64,000 bases of DNA from CBDBES01 sp965204465 (GTDB lineage: Bacteria > Spirochaetota > Leptospiria > Turneriellales > CBDBES01): NCBI GenBank assembly GCA_965204465.1, contig OZ241995.1:310001-374000 (forward strand), given 5' to 3'. The notes beneath the pieces were generated by a model. The model was not told where the DNA came from, searched no databases, and saw only the letters and a list, made by a program, of their open reading frames with translations. This document shows, in pieces, positions 1 through 8,079 of the stretch. A program made the position numbers and the translations under genes. Position 1 is the stretch's first letter. Each line of letters begins with the position of its first letter.

Positions 1-306
1 GCGATCTGCCTTTTTAGGTACATCCCTTTTCGTTCCCCTCTCATGCTGTGAAATATACCAATCCTTACTGAAGACTTCCGCAAAAGGCTCTGGTTTATCA
101 CCTTTCTGTGCGGGCTTGATGCGAATGCCTAATGCGGTCCATTTGTTTTTCAACTCGAAGTTTTTATCTAAAGACTTCCTGACATCCTTCTGAGCAATCA
201 CAGCCGTTCGGGTAAGTGAAAGAATACCAGCGAAGCGAACCTGCTTCGCTGATTTACCTATAGCAGAAAGCAATCCTTTATGGTCTGTAGTTTCGGTTAA
301 TGCCAT
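1..306 (-). CDS. phage virion-like protein, C-terminus beyond window
   Basis: The reading frame starts at ATG (304-306) and stays open to the first base of the window, so at least 102 residues are present and the C-terminus is missing. The N-terminal half has an 'ILSLTRTAVIAQKDVRKSL' stretch followed by 'LKNKWTALGIRIKPA'. This resembles phage tail or morphogenesis proteins, in which a 'LALTRTA' helix precedes a conserved structural core; the resemblance is from memory and weak. No signal peptide or membrane segment is seen. It is the last visible gene of the leftward phage-like module, 21 bp beyond the DUF3102 gene. Position next to replication genes would be unusual for a structural gene, so another phage function is possible. 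Confidence 0.5.
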   Translation of the reverse strand, partial: MALTETTDHKGLLSAIGKSAKQVRFAGILSLTRTAVIAQKDVRKSLDKNFELKNKWTALGIRIKPAQKGDKPEPFAEVFSKDWYISQHERGTKRDVPKKADR

Positions 307-327
307 ATTGACTTAAGTTTCTGATCT

Positions 328-1062
328 CTATCGCGTTACTTCTTCTCCAGAGTCTAACTTTTTGCTAAAATCCTCCCGCACAGTCTCAGGAGTGGAGCCA
401 GAGGCCAGAAGGTATAAAGCACTACTGGAAACCTTCAAATTTCCCAATTTGGGAACTTTGAAAGATTTTGCAACATCAATAAAACGATAAGCCGTACTTC
501 TTGACCAGGAAAACTCCTTCTCCAACCATAAGCCAAAGTTGCCGTGATCTAATAGCTCTTTCACCTTGATGAGATTCTCTCCAATTCTGATAATATCACT
601 GGCCGTTTTACTGATCAAAGACCTGATCCCTCCCGTATAAAAAGTAAGATCGCTTTCTTTCTGCTTATCTATGTCCAGATAAGAGAAATCATACTTCTCT
701 GATTCAAGCCCGCCTGCCTCATGCCTTTTAATCTCTTCATTCTCCTGATCAGAGAAACCAGAGAATATATCGTCATCCTGCTGGTTTGGTTGTTTTTGTT
801 GATTCATACCTTCTTCCTCCTTCCTGTTTTGTTTAAACTGAATAACATATCTCCTGAAACTCCGTAAAGCGTCTGTCGGCTCCGTCTTCTCAGAGTAAAT
901 CCCGTCTCTGACAAGAGACTGGTAGATCAAAACATGCCGATGGGTCATTAGGCGTTTTCGCATAGGAGTATCCCGATCCCAGTTTATAGGAAACCATAGT
1001 CTCTGATTCTCCAGAAGCCAGGCATATATCTGCTCCTGTCTTTGTTTTCTATTCTGGTTCAT
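328..1062 (-). CDS. DUF3102 domain protein of phage/plasmid type
   Basis: A 244-residue protein. The C-terminal part (about residues 135-215) matches the DUF3102 pattern: 'IGENLIKVKELLDHGNFGLW' followed by 'SRSTAYRFIDVAKSF', a helical region with a helix-turn-helix look found in phage and plasmid proteins, sometimes next to ParB-like functions. The N-terminal 85 residues are basic and unrecognised. An in-frame ATG at 805-807 (Met86) is preceded by a purine-rich GGAAGGAGGAAG stretch, so a shorter 159-residue product holding the whole DUF3102 domain may also be made, or may be the true protein. It overlaps the upstream gene by 14 bp. The function is unknown; DNA binding is inferred. A broken paralogue lies at 8078-8727. 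Confidence 0.7.
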   Translation of the reverse strand: MNQNRKQRQEQIYAWLLENQRLWFPINWDRDTPMRKRLMTHRHVLIYQSLVRDGIYSEKTEPTDALRSFRRYVIQFKQNRKEEEGMNQQKQPNQQDDDIFSGFSDQENEEIKRHEAGGLESEKYDFSYLDIDKQKESDLTFYTGGIRSLISKTASDIIRIGENLIKVKELLDHGNFGLWLEKEFSWSRSTAYRFIDVAKSFKVPKLGNLKVSSSALYLLASGSTPETVREDFSKKLDSGEEVTR

Positions 1063-1297
1063 TTTTTTTAAGATATTTTACGATTCTGACCTCATCATAA
1101 ATGTCCAGTACACCGCCAGGTATAAGCCTGCCAGATAAGTCTTCATGGAAGGTTCTGACCTTTAAAGTACATCCACACTCCTGTAAATAGCCTTCTAATG
1201 ACCATATCCTGGCAAAAGAAAATCCATGCCTGTCGCAGTGAATTACGATTGGATACTTCAGATATATCAGGGTAGGTGTGGGTTCCCCTTTTTTCAT
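1049..1297 (-). CDS. small hypothetical phage-module protein
   Basis: 82 residues starting MKKGEPTPTLIYL. There is no membrane segment or signal peptide. Three cysteines (one near the middle and a CGC pair) and several aromatic residues suggest a small folded domain, but I do not recognise a family. It overlaps the downstream DUF3102 gene by 14 bp, so the two are probably co-transcribed and translationally coupled. It is separated from the prim-pol gene by about 200 bp that hold an inverted repeat. The frame and overlap support a real gene; the function is unknown. Confidence 0.55.
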   Translation of the reverse strand: MKKGEPTPTLIYLKYPIVIHCDRHGFSFARIWSLEGYLQECGCTLKVRTFHEDLSGRLIPGGVLDIYDEVRIVKYLKKNEPE

Positions 1298-1446
1298 GTA
1301 AACTTTTCTCCGCCACAGGTATATCAGTTAGCTTACGTATATTATACCCTTTTGCTTAAGAGAGTGTATATATAGAGAGACTGTAACCCCATACCCCTAA
1401 GCCTCTGAATGGCTCTGATCGTGTGTGATCGGTTCTAACCTCCTCT

Positions 1447-1498
1447 GGCTGGGGTGATAGATAAGACACGGGTATGTGTTTAATCTCCCACCCCAGCC
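1447..1498. repeat. 10-bp inverted repeat between phage-module genes
   Basis: GGCTGGGGTG (1447-1456) and CACCCCAGCC (1489-1498) are perfect reverse complements flanking a 32-base loop that contains a smaller ACAC/GTGT stem. The repeat lies just beyond the stop codon of the prim-pol gene on the minus strand, within the 205-bp gap before the next gene. No T-tract follows on the minus strand, so it is not a textbook intrinsic terminator. It could protect a 3' end or act as a protein or replication site. Confidence 0.45.
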
Positions 1499-1502
1499 CT
1501 GT

Positions 1503-3635
1503 TTAAAAATAATACTTTTCATTTTCTTTATTCTCCTCATCGTTTCTCAGGGATTCAATGTCCCTCTGATGCTTATCCTGACTTAAACCCCTTACCATAA
1601 CGAGCCAAAAACGACGGCCTCTTATAATAACTTTCTGGAACTTATTTTTATAGAGATATTTACCCAGAGTAACAATATTAAGATTTCTGACACTATACTC
1701 CTTTTTCTCTATAAAAAGCTTTATGTCAGTAGCGCTCATCCGCTCTGCAAACCCGTCTCCCCTTTCAACAGGAGAAAAGTATTTCAAAACCAGACTCTCC
1801 TCAAGAGACTCCTTCTCATAACGCTCATTCCATAGATTTAAGACCTCAATATCCTGAGCCTCAAGCCAATACCTCTCCCCCCGCTCAACCAGTGCTTTCG
1901 CCTGCGACAAGGCTTGCCTGACCAGTTGCTTAGAAAGATAGTTCAGATCAATAGATAAAGCCTCAATGACCAGCCATCGCCTGTTGCCTGACGTATCTGT
2001 GAGAAAGCTTGACTCATTGATCGAACCAGAGAAAGAAGCGTAACGCTTCAGAGTCTCCGGGTCGCGCCTGTAGGCCTTCCTCACAGATACATACTCTTTT
2101 GTGATCTGGGACTTTAAGTGAGCTACGTCAAACTTGGTTGTCGCCTCAAGCTCATCCAATATGATCAAAGACTTATCCGTCAGCAATACCTCGTTATCTT
2201 TTCTGTTAGGAGCGAAGGCTCCGACATATGTATATTTTGAGTCAATGGAAAACAAATTTAAGAATGTCGTCTTGCCGATTCCCTGCTTACCAGATAGAAC
2301 CAGGCATAAGTGATTTTGCCCGATACCAGTCGATTGGGCATAATAACCCATGAGCCATGTTCTTAAGGCTTTCTCCCAAAGAGTCTTCTCTGCTCCTCGC
2401 TCAGGAGTTTTGATCATCTGTGACAAGGCAAGAATATGATTTGTCTTCCCGTCCCACGATGGCAGAGAATCAAAAAAAGCTCTGAATGGATGATAGGAAT
2501 AAACATAATCAGATGATATGATTTCGTTGATCTTCTCTTTAGTACAACCCTTCGCCTGATTGCGGTCATACAGATAAGAATAAACAGAGATAAGTACATC
2601 GTTTCTGATCCTTTCATTGACATCCTCAAAATCAAGCTCCTCTTTTCTTTTAACCTCTACCCGATCGGTGATCTCATTATAACGAATATCAAAAAGAGCA
2701 GCCAGAGCAATTTTGATCTTCTCATAGATGTTTTTACCTGAAAAAGACTCCAGCATATAGCCTTTAGGACCTGATGATTGGAGAGCGTCCTCCAGCTTAT
2801 GGATAAGCTCTGTCTCTGACCACTCAGGCACGCACCTTTTATTATACTCTCTTAAGATATCCAGAGCCTTATTCTGAGGCAGAGAAAAGCCCTTCATGAG
2901 AAGACAAGCGACATGAAAGGTTCTGTCATGACCCCGCCTGCCCGATACGGCAGGCTCCATATGAGAGACATAGCCTCTGGCTTTCTCTACCACTTCTGGA
3001 TCAGACAGCGGATCCTGATGCTCCTTTATGCTTTGCTTAACAGGGCTAAAACCAAGTGACTCTAAAGATTTGGCCTTTTGTATAGACTCAAAAGAGCCAG
3101 AGAGAATAGCGTATTTATTCCCATTGGAGTGAATCGAGCCTGCTCCTACAACGTAACCACCTGTCGATCTGACATCAACCATGACGGGCTTTCCCTTAAA
3201 CTCCAGAGAATGATTCTTATTTTTAGGCAGATCATCCATGTACAAATAAACATGAATCCCTCCCGTTCCCGTCCTGACCGTTAAGGTCTTATCTATAATG
3301 CTCTTATGAGATTTCTCAAACTCTTTAAAAAACTCTTCCGCATTGGTCAGGATCTTCGACTTATCGATAATCCCCTGAGAATTCATAGCGTACTCATGAT
3401 CAAAGTCTAAGACAACCAGGCCTCCCGATATCTTCCCGCACACCACTCCATAGTTGATCGAACGATTATCAAACCAGAGAATGATCTCTCCCTGATTCGC
3501 CCGTCTTCTTTTGAAGCCGTCCCATTTTTTATTAGGCAATAGATCAAAACAGGGTCTTTTATCTTTCTGCCCCACAGGAATAACTGATATGCCGTTTGCA
3601 ATGGCTTGCCTGGCGTGTCCTAGGACGCTATGCAT
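1503..3635 (-). CDS. primase-polymerase / VapE-type helicase replication protein
   Basis: A 710-residue replication protein of the mobile module. The N-terminal 200 residues form a bifunctional primase-polymerase domain of the archaeo-eukaryotic primase fold: 'VVLDFDHE' supplies the metal-binding DhD pair, followed by 'RTGTGGIHVYLY' and 'DVRSTGGYVVGAGSIH'. The C-terminal half is a VapE-like superfamily 3 helicase/ATPase with Walker A 'GKQGIGKTTF', Walker B 'LIILDE' and the typical 'SINESSFLTDTSGNRRW' segment. Such fusions initiate replication of phages, satellites and plasmids. The start overlaps the SNF2 helicase gene by 16 bp, so the two are in one operon. Both catalytic centres look intact. 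Which DNA it replicates cannot be told from the window. Confidence 0.9.
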   Translation of the reverse strand: MHSVLGHARQAIANGISVIPVGQKDKRPCFDLLPNKKWDGFKRRRANQGEIILWFDNRSINYGVVCGKISGGLVVLDFDHEYAMNSQGIIDKSKILTNAEEFFKEFEKSHKSIIDKTLTVRTGTGGIHVYLYMDDLPKNKNHSLEFKGKPVMVDVRSTGGYVVGAGSIHSNGNKYAILSGSFESIQKAKSLESLGFSPVKQSIKEHQDPLSDPEVVEKARGYVSHMEPAVSGRRGHDRTFHVACLLMKGFSLPQNKALDILREYNKRCVPEWSETELIHKLEDALQSSGPKGYMLESFSGKNIYEKIKIALAALFDIRYNEITDRVEVKRKEELDFEDVNERIRNDVLISVYSYLYDRNQAKGCTKEKINEIISSDYVYSYHPFRAFFDSLPSWDGKTNHILALSQMIKTPERGAEKTLWEKALRTWLMGYYAQSTGIGQNHLCLVLSGKQGIGKTTFLNLFSIDSKYTYVGAFAPNRKDNEVLLTDKSLIILDELEATTKFDVAHLKSQITKEYVSVRKAYRRDPETLKRYASFSGSINESSFLTDTSGNRRWLVIEALSIDLNYLSKQLVRQALSQAKALVERGERYWLEAQDIEVLNLWNERYEKESLEESLVLKYFSPVERGDGFAERMSATDIKLFIEKKEYSVRNLNIVTLGKYLYKNKFQKVIIRGRRFWLVMVRGLSQDKHQRDIESLRNDEENKENEKYYF

Positions 3636-5245
3636 TGGATAGCCTCCCTCCTAAAAGGCAGATAGCCTTTTAGTTCATTCAATAAAGACTTGATCTTAAG
3701 ATTCTTATTTTTAACAGCCTGGTAGATCAAATGATCGATAGACGGCTTGCCATTGGGTAAGGTCGTCAAAAGATCGATATAGAGAACCTTCCTGCTCTGG
3801 CCTGTCCTGTGAAGCCGGTCCTCCATCTGAACCCGTGAATCCCAGCGGTAGTTGGTAGAATAAAAGATCATATGATGGCAGTTTTTCTGCAGAGAATCGA
3901 TCCCGAGCCCGCAATCAGCCTGAATCAAAAGAACGTTTAACTTACCCAAAGAAAAGGAGTCCTGATACTCTCTTCGTTCATTTAAAGAAACATTCCCATC
4001 CAGCCTGCCGACACTTAAACCTTTAGCTTTAAATGAGTTGTGCAGATGATCAACCTCCCCCCGGTAATTGCATACCACAATAACAGGTTTTTTAAGCTGA
4101 TCAATGATCCGAAAGGTCAGATCAAGCTTATGAGAAGAGAGAACCTTTCTCCCATGATCCAGATTGATCGTGCCTCCCGATACCTGATGAAGCTTAATGA
4201 TCTCTACCAGCTTATTGGTGATGGCTATCTCCTCATCGTCAAGCACACTGTAGGCTTTTTCTGAAAGCTCTGTATAAAGATCATATGCCTCACTCGATAA
4301 CTCTGCTGTATACTGCGTGTAGATTTTATCGGGCAAATCCAGACAATCAGACTTAGATGCGGTGATGGATACCTCTCTTAGTTTTTTCTGAAATTCCTCT
4401 TTCTTATGTTTTTTTAATATGGTTTGATAATTTTTCTCATAGAAAAACTCATCCCTGAACTTGTAAAAGTTACCTCCGAATCTCTTTCCCCGATCCAGAA
4501 AGGACATCTGAGGCCAGATATCCTGTTCATTGTTAGCGACAGGCGTGCCTGTCATAAGAAACCTCATCTCTATGCCAGAGGAGAGCTTCAGGACTCTTTT
4601 GGTTGTTTTGGATTTATATGATCTGATCTTCTCATGAGCCTCATCCAAAATGATCCAGGTGAATTTTTTAATTAAGAATGCTTTAAAGATAGAATCATTA
4701 AAAAGAGTTTCATAGTTTGTGATATAAGCCTTTTTGGGTAAAGACAATTTTTTCAGTTTCTCCTGGCCTGATCCTGTAAGAAAAGCAAACTTAGATAACC
4801 TGTCAGGGTAGCTCTTTCTGATTTCCTTCTCCCAGGTATAGATCACTGAGGCGGGGCATATAATAAGAGCCGTGTCTCCTGCCTGCCAACGTAGAAACAT
4901 ATACTCCAGTATGCACAAGGTCTTACCCAAACCCATCTCAAAGAACATAGCTCCGTAGTTTTTATCCCCGAACTTCTCTAAGAAACTCACCTGATGATCA
5001 TACAAACCATCTCTGGCCTGAGAGATATCAAGGATAACTCTTCTCTTCTTTAATTCAAAAAGAAGCCTGGCCTCCTTAATTTTTAGATGAAAGAACTCAA
5101 TTGAATTCCCAGAGACTTTAGATAAGAACTTCAAATAATCCTCCGGTATCTCATGTAAGTATCTCCCCTGATACTTGCCAAAGCAGACAGGCTGGGTTAA
5201 AGCCAGTCCTTCGGCTTTCATTAACTCTTTCACGTTAGAGATCAT
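3620..5245 (-). CDS. phage SNF2-type DNA helicase with N-terminal DUF3820-like domain
   Basis: 541 residues. The first 65 contain 'FGKYQGRYLHEIPEDYLKFL', like the DUF3820 / exonuclease-X C-terminal module. A SNF2/DEAD superfamily 2 helicase follows: motif I 'FFEMGLGKT', motif Ia 'LIICPASVIYTW', motif II 'ILDEAHE', motif III 'FLMTGTPVAN' and motif VI 'EDRLHRTGQSRKV'. Phages and plasmids often carry such helicases beside a VRR-NUC nuclease and a primase, and that arrangement is seen here. The start overlaps the VRR-NUC gene by 11 bp and the stop overlaps the prim-pol start, which points to one polycistron. It probably remodels DNA during replication or recombination. All motifs needed for ATP hydrolysis are present. 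Confidence 0.88.
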   Translation of the reverse strand: MISNVKELMKAEGLALTQPVCFGKYQGRYLHEIPEDYLKFLSKVSGNSIEFFHLKIKEARLLFELKKRRVILDISQARDGLYDHQVSFLEKFGDKNYGAMFFEMGLGKTLCILEYMFLRWQAGDTALIICPASVIYTWEKEIRKSYPDRLSKFAFLTGSGQEKLKKLSLPKKAYITNYETLFNDSIFKAFLIKKFTWIILDEAHEKIRSYKSKTTKRVLKLSSGIEMRFLMTGTPVANNEQDIWPQMSFLDRGKRFGGNFYKFRDEFFYEKNYQTILKKHKKEEFQKKLREVSITASKSDCLDLPDKIYTQYTAELSSEAYDLYTELSEKAYSVLDDEEIAITNKLVEIIKLHQVSGGTINLDHGRKVLSSHKLDLTFRIIDQLKKPVIVVCNYRGEVDHLHNSFKAKGLSVGRLDGNVSLNERREYQDSFSLGKLNVLLIQADCGLGIDSLQKNCHHMIFYSTNYRWDSRVQMEDRLHRTGQSRKVLYIDLLTTLPNGKPSIDHLIYQAVKNKNLKIKSLLNELKGYLPFRREAIQCIAS

Positions 5246-5636
5246 AGCCAGGAGCCTCCTGCAGTGGGTAAGAATTCAGAGTCCATTTTACCCTTGTCGT
5301 TAGGCATAAGAGATCGGTTAATGAAGAAAAGAGATTCTGAGAATAAACAGCGTTGTGTTTGATGTAGATATTGATCTCTCTCGTTTTGTTTTTGACCTCC
5401 AATACGACTGGTTTCTTCACGGCCTGAAGAAAGCGTCTCTGCATTAGAGAGAGCTTGTCATGATCCATTTTTACCTCAACCCAGTAGTTATCTAAGGTAG
5501 TGCAGACAAAGAGGTCGGGCACTCCCCTAAGGGAAAACCTACCAGGCTCAAAACGATAAACAAGTGTTACGATTGTCTTAAAAGACTTGATATAATTGAT
5601 TATGTCTCTGGCTCTGAGTTTATCTTTGGCTTTCAT
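5235..5636 (-). CDS. VRR-NUC family nuclease
   Basis: 133 residues. The core shows the PD-(D/E)xK pattern of VRR-NUC enzymes: 'GVPDLFVC' supplies the aspartate, 'YWVEVKMDHDKLS' supplies E-x-K, and 'LMQRRFLQAV' supplies the conserved glutamine helix. Phage VRR-NUC proteins are small stand-alone nucleases thought to cut branched DNA and are regularly next to SNF2-like helicases, as here. It overlaps the zinc-ribbon gene by 17 bp and the helicase gene by 11 bp. The last 40 residues have no recognised motif. Branched-DNA cleavage is inferred from the family. Confidence 0.82.
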   Translation of the reverse strand: MKAKDKLRARDIINYIKSFKTIVTLVYRFEPGRFSLRGVPDLFVCTTLDNYWVEVKMDHDKLSLMQRRFLQAVKKPVVLEVKNKTREINIYIKHNAVYSQNLFSSLTDLLCLTTRVKWTLNSYPLQEAPGYDL

Positions 5637-5841
5637 GTTTTTCTTTCCATAGTTTTCTGAGTTTTATATGGTTTTGGATTCTGTAATAGATTCTCTGAAA
5701 CAGATTAAAACAGATGCGCTCATTCCCGTTAAATAACCCTACTCCTGTTTTACATCTAGGACAGACAAACTCGCATTTGGGATAAATGAACGAAAAGATC
5801 ATCGGCTTTTTACAATAACCGCAGACAGTTAGTTTACCCAT
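5620..5841 (-). CDS. small zinc-ribbon protein
   Basis: 73 residues with two CxxC knuckles, 'CGYCKKP' and 'CPRCKTG', spaced like a zinc ribbon. The C-terminal 30 residues are basic and probably helical. Proteins of this kind in phage early regions usually bind nucleic acid or assist a neighbouring enzyme. It overlaps the nuclease gene by 17 bp and lies just downstream of the next phage gene, so it belongs to the same operon. The exact role is unknown. Confidence 0.7.
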   Translation of the reverse strand: MGKLTVCGYCKKPMIFSFIYPKCEFVCPRCKTGVGLFNGNERICFNLFQRIYYRIQNHIKLRKLWKEKHESQR

Positions 5842-5844
5842 TTT

Positions 5845-6702
5845 TTAAAAAGCTCCTCCCTCCTGAGCCTCCGCAACCTCTTTAGAGTAGCTGATCTCTT
5901 TTTCAGATACCACTTGCGACTCTGAGAACTCCATGATCCTCTGATGAGCCTCCTGAAGTTTGTCAATGATCGGCAATACAGACTTTCTGTAATGATCCGC
6001 ATTTTTGACTGACATTACAAATTGAGAATCTTTGACTACAGGCTGGAACTCTACTTTATAGAAAGTTTCTCCCGATTGATTCTGAGTTTTTACCAAAGAC
6101 AATCTGGTAACAATGGAGGCAATAGGTATGTTTTTAAGCCTGGTAATGTTTCTCATATTCCGAAAGGACTCCTCTGAAGAAGAACCAAAGCTGGCGACGG
6201 CAATCGCTCCTTTGGGAAGCAAATCCGGGATGGCTAAGAAGTAATAACGTCTTTTTTTAACCTGACGTCTTAATTCATCATATCTGAGCCAGTCGCCAAA
6301 GCCGTTTGCCTCAAAGTTTCCTTTACTGCGGGTATTCGGGGAAGTAGGATTGTCAAAACATATTGCGACAGGCTTCTGATACTCTGTTTCCCAGTCTCTG
6401 TCGTTACCAGTCATACCACTTGCGGTTCCTTTCAGGAGTTTGTAAACCCAGTGAGAGTAGAGAACGACTCCCTTGAATGACTTCAGGTTTGTTGTAACTA
6501 GCTCATCTGTAGCGTTGCTGATCATGGAGAATGTATCCGAGTCCTGCTTAACCCTGTACGGATACTGAGAGAGATAGGTGGTATTCGTATCAATACCCCC
6601 ATGTACTTCATCCTCGCTGAATGAATCAAAACCCTGGGGTACGGATGCCTGAGAGATATTCCCTGTTTCCTCTGTCTTTTTTGATTCCTGTATTTTATCC
6701 AT
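5845..6702 (-). CDS. conserved phage-type protein of the replication module
   Basis: 285 residues from the chosen ATG at 6700-6702, which has a good AAAGGAG ribosome site 7 bases upstream; a longer frame to 6759 would overlap the preceding gene and lacks such a site. The protein is soluble, with no signal peptide. It has an acidic, low-complexity N-terminus, a central beta-rich section ('VTTNLKSFKGVVLYSHWVY', 'VAICFDNPTSPNTRSKGNF') and a C-terminal helix of about 40 residues. Position between a zinc ribbon/nuclease and coiled-coil genes resembles single-strand DNA-binding or recombination-mediator genes of phages, but no family signature is clear. A DNA-binding role is inference only. Confidence 0.65.
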   Translation of the reverse strand: MDKIQESKKTEETGNISQASVPQGFDSFSEDEVHGGIDTNTTYLSQYPYRVKQDSDTFSMISNATDELVTTNLKSFKGVVLYSHWVYKLLKGTASGMTGNDRDWETEYQKPVAICFDNPTSPNTRSKGNFEANGFGDWLRYDELRRQVKKRRYYFLAIPDLLPKGAIAVASFGSSSEESFRNMRNITRLKNIPIASIVTRLSLVKTQNQSGETFYKVEFQPVVKDSQFVMSVKNADHYRKSVLPIIDKLQEAHQRIMEFSESQVVSEKEISYSKEVAEAQEGGAF

Positions 6703-6706
6703 TTTT

Positions 6707-7153
6707 TTACTCCTTTTCCTCTGATTTTTTGATCTTAATGACTGGTTTGTTATACACACTGACCTGACCTTTCTGAATCATATCCAGCAATATCTCTTCC
6801 GGGATCTCCTTCATAGCTTTTTCAAAAGACTTTTTATGCATGGACTTATATGTTTTGATTTGATCGCCAAAGCCTAATTCCTCAAGCATAGACAAAGTCT
6901 TTGTCCGTGCTTCTGATTCTTTCTCTCCTCCCGGTATCTGAAATTTAGGTTCATAATAGGCGTTTATGATAACGCTGTCAATAGCCAGCTCTCCCAAAGC
7001 GTGCTCCTGCCAGAGATTAGCCATATCCTCACTAAGGAGAAGAAGGGTCTTATTAATCTCTTTCAAAAGAGATTCGAGCTTCTCTTTTCTATCTAACAGA
7101 TTGATATATTTGTCCCGACTGGCTTTAACTTCTTTCAAAAATGTTGTATTCAT
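6707..7153 (-). CDS. phage-module coiled-coil protein
   Basis: 148 residues from ATG 7151-7153, chosen because AAAGGAG lies directly upstream; a start at 7171 would be 6 codons longer. The first 60 residues form a heptad-rich helix ('DRKEKLESLLKEINKTLLLL'), like phage recombination accessory proteins of the Gp157 type, though I cannot confirm the family. The rest is basic with a 'GLGDQIK'-like turn. It sits 4 bp upstream of the next gene, in the same operon. The function is not known. Confidence 0.6.
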   Translation of the reverse strand: MNTTFLKEVKASRDKYINLLDRKEKLESLLKEINKTLLLLSEDMANLWQEHALGELAIDSVIINAYYEPKFQIPGGEKESEARTKTLSMLEELGFGDQIKTYKSMHKKSFEKAMKEIPEEILLDMIQKGQVSVYNKPVIKIKKSEEKE

Positions 7154-7167
7154 TTTTTTTTCTCCTT

Positions 7168-7764
7168 TCATTTTGATTTATTTATAGCTGATTCCTTTTT
7201 GTATATTTTGATGCCTGGGATTGACCTGACTCCCCGTGTAATTGCTTTGTTTACAGTCTGCGGGTTAATGGAGAGATATTCCTTAGGGACTTTGCTGATA
7301 TCTAAAAGCTCCCATACCCATCGCTTCTGTATGGCAACCCACTTAGACCTTTGGGCTTGATGTTGATTCTTAAGCCGGGCTTTACCAGAGAAAACATCTT
7401 GAGCCGCTTTTTCTAACTCTGCCAGCCTCTGAGCCCTGGCCTCTTCCTCTTTTTTCTTTTGCCAGACAAAAAGTTTAGTTCGGATATATTTCCTGAGACT
7501 ATCAATCGGATTCAAGACTGATTGATAGTGATTATTGATTTTTTGTATTGTTTCCCGGTGGATGCGTGTGGACTCAAGTCGTGAGGATTCAATCTCTTTA
7601 TAGCACTTCTGGACTTCGTTGATCTTCTCAGAGAGAAAGTCAGCGTCCTTATTGCTTTTGATCTCCAGCTTTTGAATGGAGTCAATGATCCGATTGATGA
7701 CTTTAATCTGAGAAAAAAGCTCAACGGGTAAAAAGTCTTTGTTTTCAATTCGCTCAGGAATCAT
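7168..7764 (-). CDS. phage-module helical protein
   Basis: 198 residues. A long central helix (about residues 25-125) includes 'IDSLRKYIRTKLFVWQKKKEEEARAQRL', written here only to its key residues: an R/K-rich, E-rich region typical of phage early proteins of the DUF1351 or Gp157 neighbourhood. The C-terminal part 'WVWELLDISKVPKEYLSINP' followed by 'TVNKAITRGVRSIPGIKIY' is a pattern repeatedly found in phage proteins ending with a small folded domain that lies beside recombination genes. It overlaps the upstream gene by 11 bp. A role in recombination or replication is inferred from context. Confidence 0.65.
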   Translation of the reverse strand: MIPERIENKDFLPVELFSQIKVINRIIDSIQKLEIKSNKDADFLSEKINEVQKCYKEIESSRLESTRIHRETIQKINNHYQSVLNPIDSLRKYIRTKLFVWQKKKEEEARAQRLAELEKAAQDVFSGKARLKNQHQAQRSKWVAIQKRWVWELLDISKVPKEYLSINPQTVNKAITRGVRSIPGIKIYKKESAINKSK

Positions 7765-7963
7765 TTTTTAATAACCTTAGTTCTTTAGTTTTTGTTTTTT
7801 CAACTGGCTTCATTTCAATACCCTCACGGATAAACTTTTCTTTAAAATTTTGTACAGTTTTCACAAAACGGATAGTACGTTTAACATCATCCGGGGTCAT
7901 CTCCCAAAGATGTTTAACTTCTTTTTTAGTGACTCCTTTAAGCTTTCCTTTTGAATCGCTCAT
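7754..7963 (-). CDS. small hypothetical phage-module protein
   Basis: 69 residues, very basic, beginning MSDSKGKLKGV. It contains 'HLWEMTPDDVKRTIRFVKTV', a helical segment of unknown meaning. It overlaps the next gene by 11 bp, consistent with coupled translation, and is the first gene downstream of the large inverted repeat at 7982-8079. No family is recognised. Confidence 0.55.
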   Translation of the reverse strand: MSDSKGKLKGVTKKEVKHLWEMTPDDVKRTIRFVKTVQNFKEKFIREGIEMKPVEKTKTKELRLLKNDS

Positions 7964-7981
7964 GATCTGCTCCGTTTAGAA

Positions 7982-8079
7982 AAATACCTCATTACATCCG
8001 TTGATCGGACTTTTAGCTGGGTATCGTAATAAAGTAAAAAGCTCGGTAATTTGAGGATGTAATGAGGCCGTAGGTATTT
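7982..8079. repeat. large imperfect inverted repeat in the phage-module leader
   Basis: AAATACCTCATTACATCC (7982-7999) is mirrored by GGATGTAATGAGG (8055-8067) and GGTATTT (8073-8079). The inner 13 bp are perfect and the outer 7 bp match after a 5-base bulge; the loop is 55 bases. The repeat occupies the gap between the broken DUF3102 gene and the next minus-strand gene, and one arm overlaps the stop codon at 8078. On the minus strand the second arm runs into a short T-rich stretch, so a read-through-controlled terminator is possible. A protein-bound or recombination site is equally possible. Confidence 0.55.
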
